Origin: Gelidibacter gilvus
GTDB taxonomy: Bacteria; Bacteroidota; Bacteroidia; Flavobacteriales; Flavobacteriaceae
Length of the DNA: 64,000 nt
Assembly (NCBI RefSeq): GCF_004115975.1
Contig: NZ_SDDZ01000001.1
Span: 682,001 to 746,000, forward strand
Reading direction: 5' to 3'
The stretch's first letter is position 1; every line of letters begins with the position of its first letter. This document shows, piece by piece, positions 35,328-44,030 of this stretch. The translations under genes were made by a program, and so were the position numbers. The notes beneath the pieces are model-generated. The model did not search any database, was not told the origin of the DNA, and saw nothing but the letters and a program-made list of their open reading frames with translations.

Positions 35328-35630
35328 TTAACGGATAGGATTAGTGACGGTTACCAACTTGGTTCCATCAGGAAAAGTGGCTTCAATTTGAATGTCTTTG
35401 ACCATTTCAGGAACCCCTTCCATCACGTCTTCCCGCGTAAGAAAAGTGGCTCCTAATTGCATAAGTTCTGCTACTTTCTTACCATCTCGGGCTAATTCAT
35501 GAAGCCTTGCGCTTATCAAAGCTATGGATTCTGGATAGTTTAGTTTTAAACCCCGCGCTTTCCTTTTTTCAGCAAGTTCACCAGCCAAAAAGAGCATGAG
35601 TTTTTCTGTTTCTCTTGAAGTTAATTTCAT
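35328..35630 (-). CDS. ureA: Urease gamma subunit UreA
   Basis: 100 residues with [20 protein letters not shown] at the N-terminus, [10 protein letters not shown] and [20 protein letters not shown], all UreA signatures. First gene of the operon, so a promoter must lie upstream (35631-35900), where I could not find a convincing TAnnTTTG box. Confidence 0.95.
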   Translation of the reverse strand: MKLTSRETEKLMLFLAGELAEKRKARGLKLNYPESIALISARLHELARDGKKVAELMQLGATFLTREDVMEGVPEMVKDIQIEATFPDGTKLVTVTNPIR

Positions 35631-36028
35631 AATTCCATGTGTTTATTTTTAATCTTTCCCTAACTATGCGGACGATTCTGGAGCTAGGTTACACGATTTA
35701 TTATCTTGAAAGTGACGACACTATTAAACTCTGGAGTCCATAATGGCTAAATTTTCTTAAATATATAAAAAGTTCGTTAAAGTAGGTTTATTTTTATTGG
35801 CTTATCTAAAACGGATGCCCTTGACTACAAAGAAGTTCAAATCCATTTGGAGTGCGCGTAAAAGGGTGGGCTAAAAATTCTATTTTGCATTTTTATTATG
35901 TTATGTTTCAGTTCTTTCTAGAACTGTAAAAGGAGGGAACCTATTTGATTTATTCAAAAGAATAAGCTCAGGTTTTTTTAATAGTAAATAAGGCTGTAAA
36001 TTTCATTTTTGGTAAAAATTTGAAATTC
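35631..36028. other. Divergent intergenic region, urease side and TlpA-like side
   Basis: No gene seen. A perfect dyad CAGTTCT-TTCT-AGAACTG lies at 35909-35926, on the side of the TlpA-like gene. It could be an operator or a short hairpin. No urease regulator (such as NikR) is encoded nearby. Confidence 0.4.
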
Positions 36029-37117
36029 ATGAAATTATATGTGCTTGTATTATCCGTCGTTCTTAGTTTATTTTCCTGTGGAGGAAAGGAAAAAATGTCA
36101 TCTCCAGATGAGGTATTGTCTAAAACTTCGGAAAAATTGAATAGTTGGGAGACCTTAAGTTTTACAGCGACAACAACCAATACCTCCAAACCGACTACCC
36201 AAACGGTTTATAAATTAAAGAAGGTTGGTTATGAGCCACATTTAAAACTGTTCTTCTTCAAGGAAATGAACCAAGACATCTCCATTTTCTACAAACTCGC
36301 TTCTTTGGCTGTGGTAGAAGATAAAAAGAATAAAATAACCATTTTTGATTATGGCAAAGACCGCTCTATTCCAAGATATTTGGAGGCGTATATGGGAGAC
36401 GATGACAATCTATTGGTGACGGCAAAACTCATGAATCAATTTAAAGATGACATTGTCTATGTTGAACAAACGGATTTTAATGATAGAACAGCCTATGTCT
36501 ATACATTTGATAAATACAAAATTTGGTTAGACACCCAATTGGCGACACCATTGAAACTTGAAATAGCTAATGGGAGTTCTGGTAAAAAAGAAATAGTCTA
36601 TGATTCTCTTGTATTTAATGAGCCTATGGATGAGGATGTATTTACCCATAAAGAGAAGGATGGCTATGTTTCTTCCGTTTTCGGAATTAAAAAAGAGCCG
36701 ATGCTCAATATAAAAGCACCCGATTGGAGCTTGTTGGATTTGGATGGCAAAAAAGTGTCTTTAAAAGATTTTCGAGGTTCCCCAATCTTCTTGGAAGCTT
36801 GGACATCGTCATGCAGCCATTGCATGGCATCCCTTCCAAAAGTCAAGGAAATAGAAAATGAATTTGGGAACAAGATTAAAGTCGTCACGGTGAATTTTGA
36901 TTATGACCTAGAAGAAACCAAGCAGGCAGTTAAAACTGAAAAGATCAATTACGTGGTTCTACAAGGCGATGCTATCTTTGATCAGCATTATGATTTGCGA
37001 TCGTTTCCATCGTATTTTGTTATCAATAGTGCGGGCACCATAGTCTATTCAGATCGCGGCACAATTGAAGGCAAGAAAGCCAAATTGCTTTTTGAGGCGC
37101 TTAGGGGTGTGGAATAG
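36029..37117 (+). CDS. TlpA-like thioredoxin-fold lipoprotein
   Basis: 362 residues from the ATG at 36029. Lipoprotein signal with lipobox LFSC, then an N-terminal LolA-like or DUF beta domain (about 40-225), and a C-terminal thioredoxin/TlpA domain (about 230-362) with a CSHC active site (WTSSCSHCMASLP). The Cys-X-X-Cys suggests disulfide reduction or exchange in the periplasm, as in TlpA/ResA families. No cytochrome or haem gene is next to it. Confidence 0.75.
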   Translation: MKLYVLVLSVVLSLFSCGGKEKMSSPDEVLSKTSEKLNSWETLSFTATTTNTSKPTTQTVYKLKKVGYEPHLKLFFFKEMNQDISIFYKLASLAVVEDKKNKITIFDYGKDRSIPRYLEAYMGDDDNLLVTAKLMNQFKDDIVYVEQTDFNDRTAYVYTFDKYKIWLDTQLATPLKLEIANGSSGKKEIVYDSLVFNEPMDEDVFTHKEKDGYVSSVFGIKKEPMLNIKAPDWSLLDLDGKKVSLKDFRGSPIFLEAWTSSCSHCMASLPKVKEIENEFGNKIKVVTVNFDYDLEETKQAVKTEKINYVVLQGDAIFDQHYDLRSFPSYFVINSAGTIVYSDRGTIEGKKAKLLFEALRGVE

Positions 37118-37231
37118 ATTTTAGCAATTCAATACAAATTTCTATTGGCTGTTATTTTCGGTATACTGCAAAATCGATAGTCACAAGCTGCCTAGCAGAA
37201 AAATGATGTTTTTCGATTTCTTAACCTTTAG

Positions 37232-37405
37232 AATGAAATTCAAGAGGCATATAAACTCAATTCTGGACAGAAATCGGCAATTGCAGAAGCTCGGAAACAA
37301 ATAACCCAAGGCCATTACTTGATACACGAAGAATCAAATCAAGAAATTGACGAATGGTTAAATATTACCACTGAAACTTCAAAATTAGCTTGTTTTTGGA
37401 CCTAA
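37232..37405 (+). pseudogene. Antitoxin-like C-terminal remnant
   Basis: An open stretch of 57 codons with no start codon; the in-frame codon directly before it is TAG. It reads IQEAYKLNSGQK, AIAEARKQITQGHYLIHEES and QEIDEWL, a pattern like the C-terminus of small RelB/CopG-type antitoxins. Nothing in front of or after it looks like a toxin. The assignment is weak. Confidence 0.4.
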
Positions 37406-37444
37406 TGCTCATCTCTTATTTTTCGCTCCATGGGGGCAAATCAA

Positions 37445-37747
37445 TTAAAAAGGAGCTTTGCAAATCTTAGAAAGTTCTTCATTTATTTCAAAAACTTTTC
37501 CTCTGATATCTGAATATCCATATTCTTTTAATCTTGCTGAATGCATTTTGAGATAGTTCTCTGCATGTTCTCGAGAATCGAACATATAAACACCTCCGGC
37601 CATATTATCTTTCTTGCTTTCTGTCCAAAATTTCCAGATAAAACCAGGTTCCTTATTAATACTTTCCGCAAGCTCTTTCATTTGAGTTGCCATTTCTTTT
37701 TCCCAAATATCTTTATGTGGAAAATCAACGTGCATAATTACTGCCAT
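37445..37747 (-). CDS. YdhR-family putative monooxygenase
   Basis: 100 residues, ferredoxin-like alpha-beta fold of the ABM type; PGFIWKFWTESKKDNMAGGVYMFDS is diagnostic of YdhR. Dimeric in known members, substrate unknown. The start is next to a divergent promoter area shared with ssb (37748-37991). Confidence 0.8.
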   Translation of the reverse strand: MAVIMHVDFPHKDIWEKEMATQMKELAESINKEPGFIWKFWTESKKDNMAGGVYMFDSREHAENYLKMHSARLKEYGYSDIRGKVFEINEELSKICKAPF

Positions 37748-37847
37748 AATATTATATTTTTAAATTACATGTAAAGTTAGCGATAAGTACTTGGTCTCAA
37801 CTAAGCCTTTATGTTGGAATATGATTTTTTAAATTAAATATTATCCG

Positions 37848-37899
37848 TTTACAAACGACTACAAGCATTTACAAACGAGTTTAAATAGTTAACAACCGA
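37848..37899. promoter_or_regulatory. Three phased TTTACAAACGA-type repeats
   Basis: TTTACAAACGA at 37848 and 37868, and a diverged copy at about 37889 (TTAACAACCGA). Spacing is 20 to 21 bp, two helical turns, in the gap between ydhR-like and ssb. Confidence 0.4.
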
Positions 37900-37991
37900 A
37901 TAACGTTAGGAAGCCATTGCATCTTTGTAATGTTGAATTGACCGAACGATATTCAATAGTATTAACTGTTTAACCTTTAAATTTAGAAATC

Positions 37992-38327
37992 ATGAACGCA
38001 TTAAGAAACACAGTACAGTTGATTGGAAGATTAGGACAAGATCCTGAAATTGTAAGCTTTCCTGACGGGAACAAAATGGCAAAATTCTCTATGGCTACAG
38101 ATGACAGCTATAAAGATAAAGACGGCGCCAAAGTGGAACGCACCTATTGGCACAACGTTATCGTAAGAGGTGGTCTGGTAGAAATTGTAGAAAAATATGT
38201 GGCCAAAGGTAAAGAAATTGCCATTGAAGGTAAATTGACCAACCGCTCATGGGATGATAAAGATGGCAAGAAGCATTATATAACGGAAGTCTACTGTAAT
38301 GAACTGTTGCTCTTGGGAGGGAAATAA
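37992..38327 (+). CDS. ssb: Single-stranded DNA-binding protein, short form
   Basis: 111 residues: the OB-fold core is complete (NTVQLIGRLGQDPEI, KVERTYWHNVIVRGG, GKEIAIEGKLTNRSW) but it ends in NELLLLGGK directly after the fold. The flexible linker and acidic C-terminal tip that bind partner proteins in full-length SSB are missing. Probably an accessory SSB; the main one should be elsewhere. Confidence 0.88.
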   Translation: MNALRNTVQLIGRLGQDPEIVSFPDGNKMAKFSMATDDSYKDKDGAKVERTYWHNVIVRGGLVEIVEKYVAKGKEIAIEGKLTNRSWDDKDGKKHYITEVYCNELLLLGGK

Positions 38328-38345
38328 GAGAAATTTAATTTCCAA

Positions 38346-38512
38346 TTTTCCTGTGTGCCGACAGGCAGGCAAATTCCAAATTCCAATGCAGACCATTGGG
38401 ATTTGGAATTTTTTTAGTAAAAACCCTGTCTGACGACAGGCAGGCAAAACTTAAAAGCAAAGCGCATTAGGTTTTGATGGTTAACTAATCCGGCTTTTTA
38501 GCGGGATTTCAA
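38346..38512. repeat. Palindromic repeat cluster after ssb
   Basis: Two CTGTSTGMCGACAGGCAGGCA elements (about 38350 and 38425), the long dyad at 38371-38411, and a GCGCATTAGGTTTTGATGG segment followed by an imperfect ATCCGGC...GCGGGAT hairpin. All relate to the units at 1873-1946. Confidence 0.65.
38371..38415 (+). terminator. Long hairpin, probable terminator of ssb
   Basis: An 18-bp stem (one wobble) with a five-base loop CAGAC at 38389-38393, followed by T residues. Longer than a usual terminator. Confidence 0.65.
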
Positions 38513-38617
38513 CTTTAACTTGTCAGCCATCAATCAGAGTTGTGACCTTTGATTAGCAATTGAAAAAGTTTTACCGTTCTATATTTTTTGGCTCTTCTTA
38601 GGGATATTAATTAAATT

Positions 38618-39520
38618 TCAGAAAAAGATGCTTTGCGCCAATCGAAACGTGTTGGCATGGGCATCAATAATAGTTTTGATCTCTGGTGAATAACCCCCAC
38701 CCATACTGCACATGACAGGAATATGACGATCTTTACAAGTTTGCAGTACGAAACGGTCGCGTTCTTTACAACCCTCAATGGATAAACTCAACTTTCCCAA
38801 TTTATCAGAAGCAATCACATCGACACCACATAAATAATAAATAAAATCTGGGTTTTCAGATTGAATTAATTTTGGTAAAATATCTTTTAAGATCGAAAGA
38901 TACGTGTCATCATCACAACCATCTTCAAGTGCAATATCCAAATCGCTGACTTCTTTTTTAAATGGATAATTGCTTTTTCCATGCATCGAAAACGTAAAAA
39001 CCGACGGATCATTTTGGAATATTTCAGCAGTGCCATTGCCTTGGTGAACGTCCAAATCGACAATTAAAATTTTTTCCGCTAACTTCTTTTCCTGAAGATA
39101 GCGCGCGCCGATAGCTTGATCGTTCAGCATACAAAATCCTTCACCTCGATTGGAATAGGCGTGATGGGTACCTCCGGCAATATTCATAGAAATACCGTTT
39201 TCTATGGCGAATTCGCTAGCTTTTGCAGTGCCACCTGCAATAATGATTTCGCGTGCGATCAATTCTTCGCTTAGCGGAAATCCGATTTTTCGTGCCGCTC
39301 TTGCGTCTAAGGTGAGGTTTTTTAAATCGTTAAAATAGTCGGTTGTATGAACATTCAGAATAAAAGAATCATCCAGGGCAGTAGGCTCAAAAAAATTATT
39401 GCGGGTACAGGTGCCCTCATACAGCAGTTGATCCCGGAGCAATTCATATTTAAGCATTGGAAACCGATGCCCTTCCGGTAGTGGATGGTTGTAAATAGGA
39501 TGGTACGCGATTTTAAGCAT
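38618..39520 (-). CDS. Histone-deacetylase-family hydrolase
   Basis: 300 residues from the ATG at 39520. Core motifs of the class II HDAC/AcuC family: AGGTHHAYSNRGEGFCMLND, LIVDLDVHQGNGTAEIF and YLCGVDVIASDKLG, giving the zinc ligands (Asp, His, Asp) and the tandem His pair. Bacterial members remove acyl groups from proteins or polyamines. No neighbouring pathway gene helps to pick the substrate. The extra upstream residues to 39565 are not typical. Confidence 0.82.
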   Translation of the reverse strand: MLKIAYHPIYNHPLPEGHRFPMLKYELLRDQLLYEGTCTRNNFFEPTALDDSFILNVHTTDYFNDLKNLTLDARAARKIGFPLSEELIAREIIIAGGTAKASEFAIENGISMNIAGGTHHAYSNRGEGFCMLNDQAIGARYLQEKKLAEKILIVDLDVHQGNGTAEIFQNDPSVFTFSMHGKSNYPFKKEVSDLDIALEDGCDDDTYLSILKDILPKLIQSENPDFIYYLCGVDVIASDKLGKLSLSIEGCKERDRFVLQTCKDRHIPVMCSMGGGYSPEIKTIIDAHANTFRLAQSIFF

Positions 39521-39687
39521 AAGCAATAACTTGTGGAATGGGATTAAATGATGGTCTCTTATCAAAAATCGAGGTGTGCAAAATATAAAATCTATCTTAG
39601 ATATTGGATGAAAAAAAGGATAACTAAATTGGCGCCAAAGTTGATCTAGGGATGCTTGTTTATTGAGGTTAAATAAATTAAAGATGT

Positions 39688-39722
39688 TTTGATTTTTTTA
39701 ACATTCCTATAAGTTATCTTTG
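39688..39722 (+). promoter_or_regulatory. Bacteroidota promoter (TTTG and TATCTTTG)
   Basis: TTTG at 39688-39691 and TATCTTTG at 39715-39722, 23 bp apart, 15 bases before the ATG at 39738. Confidence 0.55.
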
Positions 39723-39737
39723 TGACGTAAAATTACG

Positions 39738-40085
39738 ATGATGTTCGCTTTAAAAGGTGTTATATTTTATCTTTTTGGTTGGTTGATGTTGTTCGGATCT
39801 AATGATCTAGCAACATTGCCAAGCGCGTCATATACACCTGTAGACAACATTGTTGCCACAGATAACCAAGATCATAGTCCGTTATTTTTGGATGCGGTTT
39901 TTGAGGTCAACCAGTCGTCCACCCACGAGACGCCACCAGTAAAAACCTTTACCCAGCTAGGTAAAATATATAGCAGCGCAACTGCTCCATCATCTTATTC
40001 GCTTTCTTATTACACCATTGGCCAACAAATCGTGGTCAACTTCACTATAAAGGACATTATTTTTCCTTTTCATTGTTTTACATAG
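39738..40085 (+). CDS. Small secreted or membrane protein, unknown
   Basis: 115 residues. Hydrophobic N-terminus (about 5-22) that may be a signal peptide or anchor, then a Ser/Thr/Asn/Tyr-rich part, and a hydrophobic C-terminus. No known family recognised. It has a good promoter; its mode of action cannot be guessed. Confidence 0.5.
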   Translation: MMFALKGVIFYLFGWLMLFGSNDLATLPSASYTPVDNIVATDNQDHSPLFLDAVFEVNQSSTHETPPVKTFTQLGKIYSSATAPSSYSLSYYTIGQQIVVNFTIKDIIFPFHCFT

Positions 40086-40169
40086 ACTGAGTTTTCTTCT
40101 CGTTTAAAATCTATTAGATGCCTAATCGCATCTCTTCAAGTCTATATTATAATTTAAAAACATAAAACA

Positions 40170-40673
40170 ATGGATATCTCATTAAATGTGGTGATGTTAG
40201 TCGTCGTACTCATCGTTATCGTACCTTTCGCCTGGTTTATCATGGCTGAAAGAAGTGCCATTTCTAGAAAGAAGAAAGCATTTCAAAAAATTGCCAAGGC
40301 ACAAAATCTAAACCTATCGCAGGTAGAATATTGGAATAATCACTGCTTGGGTTATGATGCCCAAGAAAACACATTACTACATAACAACTTAAATACACCA
40401 GATTCTGAATTTGAAAAAGTAGAGCTGGATGATGTCAGAAAATGTGTCATCAATAAAATTAACAAAGATTATAAAAATGGTGATAAGCACTATTCTGAAA
40501 TGATGCGTCTTGATTTAGAATTCACTTTTGTGTCCAATAGACCGCCGGTGAACATTACGTTATATAATAATGACGATAATTTCTCACAAAATCAAGAGGT
40601 CGCGCGCGCCGAAAAATGGTTGGCACTTGTAAATGAGCATAAATACAGCAAGAATAATGTCGTAGCGGCATAA
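40170..40673 (+). CDS. Single-pass membrane protein, unknown
   Basis: 167 residues. One N-terminal transmembrane helix (about 8-28), then a charged helical stretch (RSAISRKKKAFQKIAKAQNL) and a cytoplasmic or periplasmic domain with Asp/Asn/Lys-rich sequence. No recognised family. It follows the small secreted gene by 84 bp and may share its transcript. Confidence 0.55.
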   Translation: MDISLNVVMLVVVLIVIVPFAWFIMAERSAISRKKKAFQKIAKAQNLNLSQVEYWNNHCLGYDAQENTLLHNNLNTPDSEFEKVELDDVRKCVINKINKDYKNGDKHYSEMMRLDLEFTFVSNRPPVNITLYNNDDNFSQNQEVARAEKWLALVNEHKYSKNNVVAA

Positions 40674-40686
40674 ATAGCGCTGACAC

Positions 40687-40754
40687 AAAAAAACCATCTC
40701 TTTTCGGCCTTTTGATACCTTCAAATTGGAAGAAATACAGGGATGGTTTTTTTT
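40687..40754 (+). terminator. Terminator after the membrane protein gene
   Basis: AAACCATCTC / GGGATGGTTT stem with a ~40-base loop that itself contains a short CTTC / GAAG hairpin; T run follows. Confidence 0.6.
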
Positions 40755-40798
40755 ATATAAAATAGTTATAACACAATATTTCGTGTCAATTAATCCGC

Positions 40799-40806
40799 TA
40801 CTTTTG
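40799..40806 (+). promoter_or_regulatory. -7 box of the antiporter gene
   Basis: TACTTTTG, 18 bases before the ATG at 40825. No clear -33. Confidence 0.45.
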
Positions 40807-40824
40807 AAGTCAAATAAATAGATT

Positions 40825-41781
40825 ATGTTGCTCGATGGTTTTCTTATTATTGTGGGTTTTGTCCTTTTAATAAAAGGTGCAGACTGGATGGTCAATGGTT
40901 CTACGCTGCTGGCAAAAAAGAATAGAATTCCAGATTTGGCCATTGGGTTGACCATTGTAGCTTTTGGAACTTCTGCTCCAGAATTGGTAGTAAACACTGT
41001 GGCGTCTTTTGAAAACCATTCTGATATTGTCCTAGGCAATATTATTGGGAGCAATAACTTTAATCTCTTTATGATCTTGGGGATTGTAGGACTTATTTTT
41101 CCAATTGTTGTCCAATCGTCGACAGTTTGGAAGGAAATTCCCATTTCATTTTTAGCTGCTGTAGTTTTTTTGGTACTTGCCAATGGCTATTTGTTTTCTG
41201 ATATCGGATTGTCAAGAATTGACGGGATAATCTTACTCTTAATGTTTTTACTTTTCTTGTTTTATATCTATAAGCAAATGAAAAGTGATCCCTCTAGCGA
41301 AGAGGTCGTGATCATTACAGCCTCCAACTATAAAATTTGGGGATTGATTGTTTTAGGCTTGATCGGTTTGGTTATTGGTGGGAAATTAATTGTGGACAAT
41401 GCGGTTACCATCGCTAGCGATTTGGGCGTGAGCGAGAAAATTATCGGACTTACCATTATTGCGGCTGGCACTTCTTTGCCAGAGTTGATGACTTCAGTAG
41501 TGGCGGCCATGAAAAAGAATAGTGATATTGCCATCGGAAATATTATTGGCTCCAATATCTTTAATATTTTTCTAATTCTTTCAGTGAGTTCACTTGTAAA
41601 CCCAATTACCTTCAGTTCAGTTTTCAATACCGATATTTACCTCTTATTGGGCGGAACGCTGTTTTTGTTCGTGGCCATGTTTACGGGTAAGAAAAAAACT
41701 TTAGACCGATGGGAATCCGGCGTTCTTTTGTTGGTATTTATTGGATACACCACGTATCTTGTGGGCAAGGAGCTACAATAA
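40825..41781 (+). CDS. Calcium/sodium antiporter (YrbG/CaCA family)
   Basis: 318 residues with about ten hydrophobic helices and two alpha-repeat motifs: GTSAPELVVN with GNIIGSNNFNLF, and GTSLPELMTS with GNIIGSNIFNIF. The duplicated inverted repeats are the ion-binding part of CaCA exchangers. In the inner membrane; probably exchanges Ca2+ for Na+ or K+. Convergent with tex, four bases apart. Confidence 0.88.
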   Translation: MLLDGFLIIVGFVLLIKGADWMVNGSTLLAKKNRIPDLAIGLTIVAFGTSAPELVVNTVASFENHSDIVLGNIIGSNNFNLFMILGIVGLIFPIVVQSSTVWKEIPISFLAAVVFLVLANGYLFSDIGLSRIDGIILLLMFLLFLFYIYKQMKSDPSSEEVVIITASNYKIWGLIVLGLIGLVIGGKLIVDNAVTIASDLGVSEKIIGLTIIAAGTSLPELMTSVVAAMKKNSDIAIGNIIGSNIFNIFLILSVSSLVNPITFSSVFNTDIYLLLGGTLFLFVAMFTGKKKTLDRWESGVLLLVFIGYTTYLVGKELQ

Positions 41782-41785
41782 ATTG

Positions 41786-43933
41786 TTATTTGTGCAACTT
41801 TAGTTGGATACGCTTTCGCGGAATATCCACATCCAAAACTTTAACGATCACTTGTTGATGTAAGGCAACATGCGCATTCACATCCGTAACGAAAGTATCC
41901 GATAAATTAGACACATGGATCAAGCCACTTTCTTTGATGCCGATATCTACAAAGGCACCAAAATTGGTCACGTTGTTAACAATTCCAGGTAATAATTGAC
42001 CTTCTTCCAAATCATTAATTGTTTTGATATTTTGGTTGAACGTAAACACTTTGGCTTGCTCCCGAATGTCCAATCCTGGTTTTTCCAATTCTTTAATAAT
42101 GTCTTGAAGCGTAGGCATTCCAACAGTATCTGTACAGTATTTGTTCAAATCCAGTTTTTGGAGATCAGATGTATTGCCAATTAAATCAGACACTTTCTTA
42201 CCCAAATCCTTCGCCATTTTTTCAACTATGTCATAGCTTTCAGGATGTACTGCAGAATCGTCCAACGGATTTTTGGCTGATTTGACCCTTAAAAATCCAG
42301 CACCCTGTTCAAAAGCTTTAGCACCTAGGCGCGGCACTTTTTGGATGTCTTTTCTTGATGAAAAAGCGCCATGTTCGTCGCGATAATTGACGATATTCTC
42401 CGCTAATTTCGGGCCGATTCCAGACACATAACTCAACAAACTTGCACTTGCGGTGTTGAGGTTAACGCCAACGGCATTCACGCAACTTTCCACTACGACG
42501 TCCAATTCTTTTTTAAGCTTTGTTTGATCCACATCATGCTGGTATTGTCCAACACCAATCGACTTGGCGTCAATTTTCACCAACTCTGCCAAGGGATCCT
42601 GCAGTCGTCTGCCAATGGAAACCGATCCTCTAACAGTGACATCATAATTGGGAAATTCATCCCGAGCAATTTTTGAAGCCGAGTAAATACTCGCTCCAGC
42701 TTCACTGACTACAAATACTTGAATGTCGTCTTTAAATCTGATTTTTCTGATAAAAGCTTCTGTTTCTCTAGATGCGGTGCCATTACCAATGGCGATAGCT
42801 TCAATTTGGTAAGCTTCGGATAACGAGCTTATTTTTTTCATCGCTCCCAGCGTATCGTTTTTTGGAGGATGCGGATAAATGGTTTCATTGTAAAGCAATC
42901 CGCCTTGAGCATCAAGACACACCACTTTACATCCCGATCTAAATCCGGGATCAATGGCCAAGATGCGCTTTTCCCCTAAGGGAGAACCCAAAAGCAATTG
43001 CTTTAAGTTCTTTGCAAATACCGAAATGGCGGCTTCATCAGCTTTTAATTTGGCATTTTGAAGGGCTTCGTTTGAAAGTGAAGGCAGCAGCAATCGTTTG
43101 TAAGCATCCTGAATGGCGATTTGAATCTGTTCAGTACTTTCGTTGTTTGAGCGGATGATTCGATCTTCAATTTTCGCCAGAGCTTTTTCATCGTCAATGG
43201 TGATTTTAGATTTGATAAAGCCTTCGGTTTCGCCTCTCAAAATAGCTAACAAGCGATGCGATGGTATACGACTCAATGACTCTTCCCAATCAAAATAATC
43301 GCGGAATTTTTGTGCGTTCTCACTTGTGCTGAGCCCAGTCGAAGCATCTTCTGCTTTCGATTTAACAACTTTTGTGGAAATCATCGCAAAACGTTCCAAT
43401 TGGTGGCGGATGTTATTTCTGATGTCGGTACGTTCGTTGATCCATTCTGCAATAATATGTCGTGCACCTTCCAGAGCGTCATCTGCGGAAGCGATATTAC
43501 CTTTAATATATCTAAACGCAATCGATTCCAAATCCGACGCATTTTGGCTCATAATTATTTTGGCCAAAGGTTCCAATCCGTTTTGTCGCGCCGTTTCAGC
43601 CTTTGTTTTTCTGCTTTTTTTAAAAGGTAGGTATAAATCTTCCAGCGCCGTCAAATCTTGGATGGTTTCAATCTTTTGTTTTAATTCAGGAGTTAAGGCA
43701 TCTTGCTCTTCAATCGCTTTTAAAATTGCCGTTTTACGTTTTTCAAGCGCTTCAAATTGTTCCTTATATTTTACAATATCGCCAATCTGAACTTCATCAA
43801 GATTGCCAGTACGTTCTTTTCGATATCGTGAAATAAACGGAATGGTGGCATCTTCATTTAATAATTCGACCGTATTTTTTACAGAGAGTTCTGGAAGTTT
43901 TGTTTGGGAAATGATAAAAGAAATCAATGACAT
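41786..43933 (-). CDS. tex: Tex RNA-binding transcription accessory protein
   Basis: 715 residues. Tex N-terminal helical domain, YqgF-type RNase H-like domain, helix-hairpin-helix (GVNLNTASASLLSYVSGIGPKLAENIV) and C-terminal S1 domain (about 640-713). Highly conserved nucleic-acid-binding protein in transcription quality control. An extra ~9-residue segment ASTGLSTSE at 197-205 lies between KVVKSKAED and NAQKFRDYFDW, where E. coli Tex has no such insert; its DNA is a dispersed repeat (see 43323). Confidence 0.92.
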   Translation of the reverse strand: MSLISFIISQTKLPELSVKNTVELLNEDATIPFISRYRKERTGNLDEVQIGDIVKYKEQFEALEKRKTAILKAIEEQDALTPELKQKIETIQDLTALEDLYLPFKKSRKTKAETARQNGLEPLAKIIMSQNASDLESIAFRYIKGNIASADDALEGARHIIAEWINERTDIRNNIRHQLERFAMISTKVVKSKAEDASTGLSTSENAQKFRDYFDWEESLSRIPSHRLLAILRGETEGFIKSKITIDDEKALAKIEDRIIRSNNESTEQIQIAIQDAYKRLLLPSLSNEALQNAKLKADEAAISVFAKNLKQLLLGSPLGEKRILAIDPGFRSGCKVVCLDAQGGLLYNETIYPHPPKNDTLGAMKKISSLSEAYQIEAIAIGNGTASRETEAFIRKIRFKDDIQVFVVSEAGASIYSASKIARDEFPNYDVTVRGSVSIGRRLQDPLAELVKIDAKSIGVGQYQHDVDQTKLKKELDVVVESCVNAVGVNLNTASASLLSYVSGIGPKLAENIVNYRDEHGAFSSRKDIQKVPRLGAKAFEQGAGFLRVKSAKNPLDDSAVHPESYDIVEKMAKDLGKKVSDLIGNTSDLQKLDLNKYCTDTVGMPTLQDIIKELEKPGLDIREQAKVFTFNQNIKTINDLEEGQLLPGIVNNVTNFGAFVDIGIKESGLIHVSNLSDTFVTDVNAHVALHQQVIVKVLDVDIPRKRIQLKLHK
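43323..43345. repeat. Dispersed palindromic-family repeat inside tex coding sequence
   Basis: Minus-strand TTCGACTGGGCTCAGCAC-type element, in frame, encoding ASTGLSTS. The same core (TGAGCnCAGTCGAA) is found intergenically near 51143. Confidence 0.65.
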
Positions 43934-43972
43934 GTGTAGATTTTAAGGAATGAGTTGTAAAGATAAGAAGAT

Positions 43973-44002
43973 AAAAAAAACTGCTTGAAATTTCAAACAG
44001 TT
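43973..44002 (-). terminator. Terminator of the NlpE-like gene
   Basis: Minus-strand 24-base palindrome AACTGTTTGAAA / TTTCAAGCAGTT (one mismatch) followed by eight T. Confidence 0.75.
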
Positions 44003-44030
44003 CTTAAATTTATGATTTTGAGGTTTTGTA

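Noticed and set aside
40584-41183. 199-codon minus-strand frame over the antiporter start
   Set aside because: It overlaps a well-supported antiporter gene, spans its promoter and terminator, and has a composition like an antisense frame.
43310-43790. Plus-strand frames of 106 and 154 codons opposite tex
   Set aside because: Antisense shadows of a conserved gene; no family resemblance or promoter.
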